Source of the DNA: a bacterium BMS3Bbin10
GTDB lineage: Bacteria; Pseudomonadota; Alphaproteobacteria; Rhizobiales; Methyloligellaceae
Direction: 5' to 3'
Length of the DNA stretch: 64,000 nucleotides
Assembly: GCA_002897995.1 (NCBI GenBank)
Contig: BDTT01000113.1
Location: 33,932 to 97,931, forward strand
Positions within the stretch are counted from its first letter, which is position 1; each line of letters starts with the position of its first letter. The position numbers and the translations under genes were made by a program. This document shows positions 16,988-24,186 of this stretch, piece by piece. Below the pieces are notes generated by a model. The model had not been told where the DNA came from, searched no databases, and saw only the letters and a program-made list of their open reading frames with translations.

Positions 16988-18829
16988 CTACTCCTTCCAA
17001 TACCCGGCCGGCAGCGTCTTGTTGCCGCTGACCTGGGCGATCCAGAAGACGAAAATCACCATGGCCATGAAAATGATGGCCGCGACGGAAACCACGTTGG
17101 CCGCATAGCCCAGCGTCGGCGTGAAAGCATCCGGCGACGCATCGCGCATGATGTCGACCACGTGCCAGTGCTGGCGGATGCCGGAGCGAATATATCCCAT
17201 CAGGCCCATGAGCCAGGTGAAGGAGACGGCCAGCAGGAACAAGGCGTACTGGGCCCGCCCGGGGATGCGCCCCCAATGCAGCGGCCCCACTTGCTTGCCG
17301 CCACGGTAGATGAAGGAATCGAGGGTAATGCTGCCGACGATGACGATCAGCGTGGTCAACACCTGCGGGATCGAAGCCGCCACCTTGTAGACGGTGTTGG
17401 TGAAGTATCCGTGGTAGATGCCGAGGAACAGGATATTGGCGATACCGGCTGTATAGAGCGCCACCTGAATTGCGTTGCCGGCGTTCACCCAGGACACGGT
17501 GGCGATCTTGTTGGCGCGCCGGTAGAACATGAAACTGAGCGCGGTGAAGATGATCATCACATTCACCGCCGTGTTCTTCGCCGGCATGATGCCCAGCGGC
17601 CCGAGATACTTGTGATACGGACCGCCCAGCGCTTTGAGCTCCTCGTTTGTGAGCACCAGGGTATGCGGCGTAAACCAGACCAGGAACGCGCCGACCAGAA
17701 CGATGGCGATATACTTGATATATTTGGTGTAGCGCTTGGCGCCGTCGCTGCGCCCCATGCCGCACCACAGATAATAGTTGGCGGACAGGAACAGCGTCCC
17801 GATCAGCACCGCCTGAATGATGAACAGCCAGGCGAAAATGCCGCCCATGAGGGTAATCCCCATCTGCTGGCTGTAAGCGTAAATCTCGGCCGCCAGGTAA
17901 TAGCCGGCGAAGGGCAGCGGCAGTAATGCGCAGATGGCGATGAAGTTGGCGTTGTAGCCCATCCAATCGTAATGGGCCCGCTCCTGTTTGGTCGTGGCGG
18001 TGAGGAACTTGAAGGCCGCGTAGGCGCCGACGATGGAGCCGCCATAGGCGATGTTGGCGACGAAACGATGGATGTTGATGGGGTTCCAGAGGAAGTTGTG
18101 GATCGCCGCCCAGGCATCGCCGCTGAAAACGCCGGCGGCGTCGACGCCCGCCGGGCTCATCATGAAGGTCAGCCAGGAATTGGCGAGCAGCATGAGCGTC
18201 GTGCCCACCGCGTTGAGAACGAGGCCCAGCGTCAAATGCACCCACTTCTTGAAGCCGCCCTGCAGCCAGTGCCAGCCGTAATAATAGATGTAGAGGGCGG
18301 CGCTTTCGGCGAAGAACAGGAGCGCATAATAGATCATGCTCTCTTTGAAGATGGTCGAGAGATAGGTGAACAGATGCGGATAGAACAGGATCAGGGAGAA
18401 CAATAAAGCCCCGCCCAGCACGGCCGTCAGCGAATAGGCGGTGATGGAGACCTTGATGAATTCATAGGCCATGTCGTCATAGCGCTTGTCGCGGGTGCGC
18501 ATGCCGATCGCTTCGATGATGAAGACGAAAATCGGCACGGCCAGGACAAAGGCCGCGAACCAGAGATGCAACTGGGCGAATATCCAGACCGCGACCCGGC
18601 TGTTGATGCCGGCGATGGACGGATAATCCGCGGCCGTGAGTTTCGGCGCCGGCCCGTAGGGACTGGCGGCGGCGGCATCGGCGGCCACCTCCTGTTCAGC
18701 GGCTATGGCGCCGAGTTGATCGAAACCGGAAAGGGCGAAGGCCACAAGGGCTACGACGAATCCGAAGGTCACCAGCAACAACCCGGTTTTTACGGTCCGT
18801 CCGGTCTTTCTGGAACGAGGTCCGTTCAT
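16988..18829 (-). CDS. CydA-like bd-type cytochrome subunit (module 2)
   Basis: The product is 613 residues with an N-terminal anchor and about 13-14 membrane helices. CydA landmarks are recognisable. IFAQLHLWFAAFVLAVPIF holds the His equivalent to the heme b595/d-side ligand. YYALLFFAESAALYIYYYGW holds a Glu like E107 of E. coli. INIHRFVANIAYGGSIVGA holds the heme b558 His. The quinol-loop motif GRQPW is replaced by RSGIRQHWHVVDIMRD, and there is no CydB gene. These single-subunit bd-like proteins are known from nitrite oxidisers such as Nitrospira. With c-type partners, electron exchange with cytochrome c rather than quinol is the inference. Confidence 0.85.
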   Translation of the reverse strand: MNGPRSRKTGRTVKTGLLLVTFGFVVALVAFALSGFDQLGAIAAEQEVAADAAAASPYGPAPKLTAADYPSIAGINSRVAVWIFAQLHLWFAAFVLAVPIFVFIIEAIGMRTRDKRYDDMAYEFIKVSITAYSLTAVLGGALLFSLILFYPHLFTYLSTIFKESMIYYALLFFAESAALYIYYYGWHWLQGGFKKWVHLTLGLVLNAVGTTLMLLANSWLTFMMSPAGVDAAGVFSGDAWAAIHNFLWNPINIHRFVANIAYGGSIVGAYAAFKFLTATTKQERAHYDWMGYNANFIAICALLPLPFAGYYLAAEIYAYSQQMGITLMGGIFAWLFIIQAVLIGTLFLSANYYLWCGMGRSDGAKRYTKYIKYIAIVLVGAFLVWFTPHTLVLTNEELKALGGPYHKYLGPLGIMPAKNTAVNVMIIFTALSFMFYRRANKIATVSWVNAGNAIQVALYTAGIANILFLGIYHGYFTNTVYKVAASIPQVLTTLIVIVGSITLDSFIYRGGKQVGPLHWGRIPGRAQYALFLLAVSFTWLMGLMGYIRSGIRQHWHVVDIMRDASPDAFTPTLGYAANVVSVAAIIFMAMVIFVFWIAQVSGNKTLPAGYWKE

Positions 18830-18851
18830 GCTTTTTTCAATCCCTCATCCC

Positions 18852-18974
18852 TCATTTGTAAAATATCAGGCTCAGGCCCTGCATGTTCATGATGGCCATA
18901 TCGAACAGCAGGAAGGCCACCAAAAAGACGGCCAGAGCGCCGGCGAAGGGCAGCAGATAGCCTTTGATATCCAT
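18852..18974 (-). CDS. 40-residue single-helix membrane protein upstream of CydA-like gene
   Basis: Too short for the ORF track. ATG at 18974 reads MDIKGYLLPFAGALAVFLVA and continues with a hydrophobic helix to FYK and a stop at 18852, 23 nt before the CydA-like start. An AAGGGAGAC Shine-Dalgarno precedes it. Small single-helix proteins (CydX, CcoS-like) often accompany terminal oxidases. This one shows no clear CydX similarity but may stabilise the module-2 complex. Confidence 0.65.
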   Translation of the reverse strand: MDIKGYLLPFAGALAVFLVAFLLFDMAIMNMQGLSLIFYK

Positions 18975-19001
18975 GATGCGTCTCCCTTCCAGCGTTCACG
19001 C

Positions 19002-19112
19002 CTAGGCCTGAACGAACCACCAGAAAAATGCGATCAGCAGGACCAGAACAATAATGAACAGGGCCGGCCCGGCCCAGGGAAAACGTTCGGGTTTGCTGTC
19101 TGTCTTGGTCAT
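19002..19112 (-). CDS. 36-residue single-helix membrane protein
   Basis: Too short for the ORF track. ATG at 19112 reads MTKTDSKPERFPWAGPALFI, then a strongly hydrophobic stretch ending FFWWFVQA and TAG at 19002. GAGGGATG overlaps the start as a ribosome-binding site. It lies 27 nt upstream of the other small membrane ORF, and both precede the CydA-like gene. Polar N-terminus plus one helix is the usual form of a small oxidase subunit. Function unknown. Confidence 0.62.
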   Translation of the reverse strand: MTKTDSKPERFPWAGPALFIIVLVLLIAFFWWFVQA

Positions 19113-19190
19113 CCCTCAACTCCGCCGAAAATCGGCCTGATCCGGTTCGAATCTATGGACGGAACACCGTTCGTCGGATAGGGTTCCGCC

Positions 19191-19292
19191 ATGTTACCGC
19201 CGAGGAAACGCATTGCCGACATCGTCATCTTTATCGGGATGGCCGTGAATGTCGTGGTCATCGCGCTGATCCTCTATTTCTACGTTTTCTAG
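19191..19292 (+). CDS. 33-residue single-helix ORF on the opposite strand
   Basis: ATG at 19191 reads MLPPRKRIADIVIFIGMAVN, then VVVIALILYFYVF and TAG at 19292. The basic N-terminus followed by one clean helix looks like a genuine small membrane protein, but no clear Shine-Dalgarno is seen and it opposes the surrounding operon. Its stop abuts a family-2 dispersed repeat. It could be a relic or a small antisense-encoded gene. Confidence 0.4.
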   Translation: MLPPRKRIADIVIFIGMAVNVVVIALILYFYVF

Positions 19293-19388
19293 TGCGTATC
19301 ACCGGTAAGCGGGAACCGGTTACCGGAAAAACGATACGCATAAACAAAAAACTGGATCGCGGTTTCGATTCCATCAAAACATGAAGCG
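19293..19388. repeat. Dispersed repeat family 2, copy A
   Basis: TGCGTATCACCGGTAAGC..GGAACCGGTTACCGG..GATACGCATAAAC..GATCGCGGTTTCGATTCCATCAAAACATGAAGCG. The same pieces occur in inverted orientation at 60513-60640, and the GATTCCATCAAAACATGAAGCG core recurs at 43584-43605. It lies between the last gene of module 1 and the small membrane genes of module 2, and so interrupts the long co-oriented gene run. The inner GTATCACCGGTAAGC/GGTTACCGG part can fold on itself. Confidence 0.85.
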
Positions 19389-19419
19389 GTCCAGGCGGCT
19401 TCTTCGGCCGCGCCGTCTC

Positions 19420-19788
19420 TTATCCCTGTTTTCCCTTGCACTTGCAGAGTTTACGCAAATGCTTGATCAGCCCGTCGACCTGCTCGGACGTCAGGGTCTT
19501 GCCCCAGGGCGGCATGAGCGGTGACTTGCTGACCGCCGGCCCGCCATCCAGGATGACGTTCTTCATGTCCGCGTCGGAGAGTTTGTCCATCTCCTTGGCG
19601 CTGGTGAAATCGCGCGGGGTGACGGGGAAGTCCTTGGTGACATTGGGACCGTCACCCTTGCCGCCCAGGCCATGGCACTGGGCGCAATAGAATTTGAACA
19701 CCGTTTCCGTTTCCGCCGACCATGCCGGCGCACCGCCTATGGAGGAAGCAAGGACAAACGGCACAAAGAGAACCAAAAATCGTTTCAT
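19420..19788 (-). CDS. Soluble periplasmic mono-heme cytochrome c
   Basis: This 122-residue protein has a signal peptide (FLVLFVPFVLASSIGGAPAWSA), one CxxCH (YCAQCHGLGGKGDGPNV near residue 34), a candidate Met ligand in LMPPWGKTLTSEQVDGLIKHL, and a Lys/Cys-rich tail (LCKCKGKQG). Its size and lack of an anchor make it a likely mobile electron shuttle in the periplasm between the molybdoenzyme and the membrane modules. It follows the di-heme protein gene with 15 nt between them. Confidence 0.87.
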   Translation of the reverse strand: MKRFLVLFVPFVLASSIGGAPAWSAETETVFKFYCAQCHGLGGKGDGPNVTKDFPVTPRDFTSAKEMDKLSDADMKNVILDGGPAVSKSPLMPPWGKTLTSEQVDGLIKHLRKLCKCKGKQG

Positions 19789-19803
19789 ATCCGGTTTCCT
19801 TCC

Positions 19804-20478
19804 CTACTTCTTCTTCGCTTTGAAATTGGACACATAGGTCGCCACGTTTTTGATGTCCTTGTCCTTGAGAATGCCGGCGAAGGTGGGCATGGCCTTGACC
19901 GGTTTGAAGACGGTGGGATTTTTCAGGTAAGCGTATATCCAGTCCGGATTGAGACGCTCGCCCGCGCCAACCAGGGAGGGACCGCTGCGCCCGCCCGATA
20001 TCTTTCCCTTGCGGCCCGATGCCTGGTGACAGCCGCTGCACGGCATCTTCTTGATGAAGATCTGCTTACCCTTGACGTTCCTCTTTGGCTTGATGACGCC
20101 CGCCTCGACCGCATCCACGGTCAGGCTCATGAGGAAATCCGTCACATTGGCGGCGTCATCGCCCGCCAGCTTGGGGTGATCGTCGGCATTCTCTTCGTCA
20201 AGGCTGTTGAACTTCAGGGGGCGGATCGGTTTCGGGTCGGCAAGCCACCCGGCCAGCCAGCCCTTCTGGAATTTGGACCCGGCGTACCAGAGCTCCGGCC
20301 CTTTCTTGGCCAGCTGGTCGTCGATGGTTTTCTCCCTGGCCGGGCCGTCCGTATAGTGGCATTGGGCGCAGCCCTTGGCCTCGAAGACGGCCTTTCCGGC
20401 GGCAGGTTCAGCTGAACTGGATGACGCCGCGGCAATCAGGAAGGCCGTACTCAGGGCCGCTTTGAGTATAGATTTCAT
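19804..20478 (-). CDS. Di-heme periplasmic cytochrome c
   Basis: The product has 224 residues. A signal peptide (ILKAALSTAFLIAAASSSSA) is followed by two cytochrome c domains (GCAQCHYTDGPAREK near 47, PCSGCHQASGRKGK near 145), each with a following Met candidate. The start at 20478 has GGAGAGAA just upstream; the ORF-track start at 20568 reads through the preceding gene. It has no counterpart in module 2 and, like the mono-heme protein next to it, may be a soluble or loosely bound carrier serving the module-1 complex. Confidence 0.86.
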   Translation of the reverse strand: MKSILKAALSTAFLIAAASSSSAEPAAGKAVFEAKGCAQCHYTDGPAREKTIDDQLAKKGPELWYAGSKFQKGWLAGWLADPKPIRPLKFNSLDEENADDHPKLAGDDAANVTDFLMSLTVDAVEAGVIKPKRNVKGKQIFIKKMPCSGCHQASGRKGKISGGRSGPSLVGAGERLNPDWIYAYLKNPTVFKPVKAMPTFAGILKDKDIKNVATYVSNFKAKKK

Positions 20479-20513
20479 GACGTTCTCTCCTCCAATTCGT
20501 ACATCCGGCGGGC

Positions 20514-22172
20514 TCACGCTTTTGCCTCCGCCGTCTCCTCTTCGTTCTCCGCCCTGCGCATCAGCCATACCCCCGCGCCGCCCGCAATCAGGAAAGCCAG
20601 GATGGCGTAGATATAGACGCTGATGGGCGTCGGAGCCTCCAGGGTCACATAGTGCCAGGTGCTGAGGCTCATGATCAGGCCATGCTCGCCGTTGGAGCCG
20701 TCCCAGGCGTTGGCGGACATGGGAATGAACACGCCCCTCTCGAAGCGCACGTCATTCTTCTCGCCGGTCACCAGCGGCCGTTTCATGACCACGCTCCAGC
20801 GGCCCTGATCCCATTTCGCCTTGCCGCTGACCTGCTGGCTGTCTTCGGCCTGTATCTTGATGGGCTGCTTCCAGCCGCGCGCGTTGCCTTCCTGCGTACC
20901 TCGCTTGCCGGCCTCGGCCAGATCCGCCTTCCAGACCCACAGCTGCACCTGATCAGAGGAGCTTCCGCGGAAAAAATGCGGCTTCTTGGTGCCCTGAGGC
21001 GGCTTCACCGGAAATTGCAGCGCTACGGAATCGCGAAAGGTTTCCAGCTCCCGCGACACCATGCCGTTGGCTTCCACGTAGGAATTGAAACCGCCCACCT
21101 TGGATATCTCGGCGGTTTTGAATTCCTTCGATTTGTCATGGACGACGTCCTTGAAGGGGTCGTCCCAGGTGAGCCGGAAGGCGATGTCCTTGTCATTGAA
21201 CAGCGCTTTCACGGTCACCATCTCGATGCTCGGATTCTGCCAGCGCGGCGGCGCCACCACCTGGCCGGTCAGCCGCATGTCCATGGATTCGGCTGCATCC
21301 CAGGCCGCGTCCTCCGGGCTTTCCGGCAGTTCCCCCTGGACAGGCTTCGCCTTCAGGGCCTGATTGGTGGTCAGTTTATGCTGAAGCGACTTGATGTAGT
21401 TGGCCAGATCCCAGCGGTCCCCCTCGCTCAGGGTCTTGATGAAGGACGGCATGGGCGTGCCGCTGATGCCGGTCGTGAACCGCATATAGATATTCTCGAC
21501 GTCCGTCCCCGCCTTGATCTTCCAGGGATGGGTGACGTTGCGGATACGGATCGGGAAGCCCCAGTCGTCCTTGCGGAACTCCTTGTTTCCATCGCCGCGG
21601 CCGAGTTTGCCGTGGCAGCTCCAGCACTTGGCCCTTTCGAACACTTCCTTGCCCCTGGCGATGGTTTCATCGTTGTAGGGCGCGCGGTTGGCGGGCAGCG
21701 CGACGACCTTGCCGGTCTTCACCGGATCGAGCTCGGGGTCGTCGAATTCCGGGGCGAAGGTCTTGATGTAGCCAATCACCGCCCAGCGGTCGGCCTCGCT
21801 GAGGCCGTTCTTGATCAGGTCCCTGTCGAAGGACTGCATGGCCGTGCCCGGCAACCCCCGGCTGACCGTCCGGAACAGGTCCTCATCGGTGGGCAGCTCG
21901 CCGCTTTGCGTGGTCCGGAACTTGTAGGTGCCAAGCGTAAAGTCGCGGGGCCTGGGGTCCAGATACTTGGCGGCCGGCCCCTCGCCGTCGCCCAGCAGGC
22001 CGTGGCAGAAGCTGCAGCGCCTGAAATAGATCGCGCGGCCTTTTTCCAGCAGCTCCTCGGTCGCCTCGGGCATGGGCTTGCTCGGCGTCTCGGCAGCCAT
22101 GACCGGGCCTGACATCCACAGGACGGCGAAAGCGGCAATGGCGGCGGCGAGCATTTTATGGGCGGTCCGCAT
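20514..22172 (-). CDS. Di-heme cytochrome c fused to NxrC/EbdC-like heme-b domain (module 1)
   Basis: The product is 552 residues from the ATG at 22172 (TGATG overlap with the previous stop). It has a signal peptide, then two cytochrome c domains (RCSFCHGLLGDGEGP near 55, KCWSCHGKLGRGDG near 185), then an EB-dehydrogenase-gamma-like domain from about 300 (DIAFRLTWDDPFK, GVFIPMSANAWDGSNGEHG), and a C-terminal membrane helix. Architecture and motifs match 13829-15376, so the two are paralogues. This domain class binds heme b at the end of a DMSO-reductase-family electron path, so it may be the docking partner of the AioA/IdrA-like enzyme in the same operon. Confidence 0.88.
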   Translation of the reverse strand: MRTAHKMLAAAIAAFAVLWMSGPVMAAETPSKPMPEATEELLEKGRAIYFRRCSFCHGLLGDGEGPAAKYLDPRPRDFTLGTYKFRTTQSGELPTDEDLFRTVSRGLPGTAMQSFDRDLIKNGLSEADRWAVIGYIKTFAPEFDDPELDPVKTGKVVALPANRAPYNDETIARGKEVFERAKCWSCHGKLGRGDGNKEFRKDDWGFPIRIRNVTHPWKIKAGTDVENIYMRFTTGISGTPMPSFIKTLSEGDRWDLANYIKSLQHKLTTNQALKAKPVQGELPESPEDAAWDAAESMDMRLTGQVVAPPRWQNPSIEMVTVKALFNDKDIAFRLTWDDPFKDVVHDKSKEFKTAEISKVGGFNSYVEANGMVSRELETFRDSVALQFPVKPPQGTKKPHFFRGSSSDQVQLWVWKADLAEAGKRGTQEGNARGWKQPIKIQAEDSQQVSGKAKWDQGRWSVVMKRPLVTGEKNDVRFERGVFIPMSANAWDGSNGEHGLIMSLSTWHYVTLEAPTPISVYIYAILAFLIAGGAGVWLMRRAENEEETAEAKA

Positions 22173-23137
22173 CAGTGACCCTCCGGTATGCGCGGCGTCT
22201 TCTGGGCCAGGTCGTACTCGGCGAGGATGATCTTCCAGCGCTCTTCCTCGGTGAGGCTGAGCTTCCATTCAGGCATGGCCGAATCCCACGGCGTCGCCTC
22301 AGGGGGCAGGCCCGGACCGCCATTGGCGACCCGCCAGAACGTGTAGCCCACGACGATGGTTTCGATGGTGCCGTTGTCGTTGAAATTGAGGGGCCTGAGC
22401 TTGAACCCGTCGGCCATCGGACCATCGCCGGCGACGCTGTCGCCGTGGCAGGCCCGGCAATTCATGGAATACAGGGCGCGGCCCTCGAACAGGTTCTTCT
22501 CCATGAGCGCCGCTTTTGCCGTCTCGGCATCCACCTTGCCGGATTTCAACTGCGCCAGGAACTTCTTCATCGGCTCCACGGGGACGAACTCGAGCACATG
22601 GCCCGGGTCGGTTTCTTCCATCCAGCGCTCCACGTCCTCGCGCACCTGCGGGACGAATTCGATCTCGTTAGCCTTGGCCTGTTCGACAAAGGCGCTGACG
22701 TCGGCGTCCGTGGGGTTGGTAAACGGGTTCTCCTTCGTCTCAAAACTCCTCGGGAAGTTCGACGATGGATGCTGGATGCGCAGCGACGCCGGCACTTCCG
22801 CCTTCGGCACCTTGATCTCATAAACCTGCCAGCCAACCAGCACCGGCACCGCCGCCAGGATCACGGTGCGGGGGATTTTGCCGTAGCCGCCGCGCAGGAA
22901 CTTCCTGACCGGCCTGAGGAAGTCACTGAGTCCCTCGTCGGAAAAGGTGACGAACAAGAACAGCGCGATGATGGTGAGCACCATATAGATGAACATCAAG
23001 GCGCCGGGGACAGGCAGCGGGAAGGGCAGCGTCGTGACCTCGCGGGAGACGGCGGGGATGCCCCACTTCACCAGCGCGTAGACGAGCACCAGAGTTATCA
23101 CCATCGACAGAAAGCTGCCAATTTTCAGTTTCTTCAT
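22172..23137 (-). CDS. Membrane-anchored mono-heme cytochrome c (module 1)
   Basis: The product is 321 residues. Three hydrophobic segments at the N-terminus (SMVITLVLVYALVKWGI, LMFIYMVLTIIALFLFVTF, TVILAAVPVLVGWQVYE) precede an extended linker and one cytochrome c domain with NCRACHGDSVAGDGP near residue 230 and a Met candidate (DSAMPEWKLSL). It is about 65 residues longer than the module-2 homologue, mainly in the linker. It overlaps the heme-b protein gene by one base. Confidence 0.86.
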   Translation of the reverse strand: MKKLKIGSFLSMVITLVLVYALVKWGIPAVSREVTTLPFPLPVPGALMFIYMVLTIIALFLFVTFSDEGLSDFLRPVRKFLRGGYGKIPRTVILAAVPVLVGWQVYEIKVPKAEVPASLRIQHPSSNFPRSFETKENPFTNPTDADVSAFVEQAKANEIEFVPQVREDVERWMEETDPGHVLEFVPVEPMKKFLAQLKSGKVDAETAKAALMEKNLFEGRALYSMNCRACHGDSVAGDGPMADGFKLRPLNFNDNGTIETIVVGYTFWRVANGGPGLPPEATPWDSAMPEWKLSLTEEERWKIILAEYDLAQKTPRIPEGH

Positions 23138-23192
23138 GACCGCTCGCCCATGACTGGTTTTTCCAAAACTTGCGCCATCGGATTTCCCTCGC

Positions 23193-24182
23193 CTATTGCT
23201 CCGCCTTCGGTTTCGGCTTTTGCAGCATCAGGAAGGATAAAATGTCCTGATAGTCCTTGACCGTCATGGCCTCGGCCAGGTCGTCCGGCATGACGCTCTT
23301 GGTCTCGTCCGTCTTGATTTGCTTGATATTCTCCTTGAGAATCGTGACCACGTCGCCATTCGCCTTGGTGATGTCTATCTCGCCGGCCTCGTCGCGGGTC
23401 TTCAGCCCGATGGTCTGGCGGCCTTCCTTGTCGATGACGACATAGGTCTCGAAGCCCTTGGTCAATGATTTCGCCGGCCGCAGGATAGATTCAGAGATAA
23501 ATTTCAGTCCCTTGGCGCTGATACCGGAAAGATCGGGGCCGACCTCGCCGCCTTCCCCGTTCAATGTATGGCAATCCAAGCAGTTGTCCTCAAAGACGAC
23601 AGCGCCTTCGCCCGGGTCGCCGCCGCCGGCCGCTGCCGCCGCCTTGATCTTGGAGTAGAATTTCTGTGTGACCTCGCTTGGCGCAGTGTCAATCGCCTCC
23701 ATGTCGAGATCACCGCCCAGCGACATCATATAGGCGGTCACCGCCTTGATTTCCTTCAGGCTCAAGGAGATGGGGGGCGCGTAAACGACCGCCATTTCGT
23801 TCTTGTAGCCCTTGACCACATAGGCGCCGGGACTGGCCAAACTCTCGACGATGTAATCGACAGCGGTGAATTTTGTTCCTTCCTTTTCCGCACGCTCCTT
23901 GGCCCGCTCCACGGCCCGCGCGCCCATTGGCAGTGGGAACTTCTCGCCGAACTGGCCATGATTGGGGCCGCGAACGGCGCTCCCCTGACCGCCGACGCTG
24001 TGACAGGTGAAGCAGCGGCCCTTGCCCCAGTAAATGGCCTCGCCGCCTTCCGGGCTGATATCAACCGCAGCGCTGGTTCTTTTGCCGCCGCCGATGAGCT
24101 GGGTAACGGAATAGCCGATCCACAGATACACTCCAAGCACGACGAGCAGGAAAGGAAAAACCCGGGTAACCACGACATTCAT
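23193..24182 (-). CDS. N-anchored di-heme cytochrome c (module 1)
   Basis: The product is 329 residues from the ATG at 24182; the ORF-track start at 24212 lies inside the CydA-like gene. It has one membrane anchor (VFPFLLVVLGVYLWIGY), a first CxxCH in RCFTCHSVGGQGSAV near residue 57 and a second in NCLDCHTLNGEGGEVGPDLS near residue 200. The C-terminal domain has the two-strand insert (TIGLKTRDEAGEIDI) seen in many oxidase-linked cytochromes. It is immediately downstream of the CydA-like gene, as in module 2. Confidence 0.87.
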   Translation of the reverse strand: MNVVVTRVFPFLLVVLGVYLWIGYSVTQLIGGGKRTSAAVDISPEGGEAIYWGKGRCFTCHSVGGQGSAVRGPNHGQFGEKFPLPMGARAVERAKERAEKEGTKFTAVDYIVESLASPGAYVVKGYKNEMAVVYAPPISLSLKEIKAVTAYMMSLGGDLDMEAIDTAPSEVTQKFYSKIKAAAAAGGGDPGEGAVVFEDNCLDCHTLNGEGGEVGPDLSGISAKGLKFISESILRPAKSLTKGFETYVVIDKEGRQTIGLKTRDEAGEIDITKANGDVVTILKENIKQIKTDETKSVMPDDLAEAMTVKDYQDILSFLMLQKPKPKAEQ

Positions 24183-24186
24183 GGCG

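Noticed and set aside
16364-17926. 520-residue plus-strand ORF (and 490-residue minus-strand ORF 16773-18245)
   Set aside because: Shadows of the cytochrome c and CydA-like genes; they lack membrane segments or motifs and overlap well-supported frames.
20652-22112. 486-residue plus-strand ORF
   Set aside because: Antisense to the di-heme/heme-b fusion gene; no recognisable domain.
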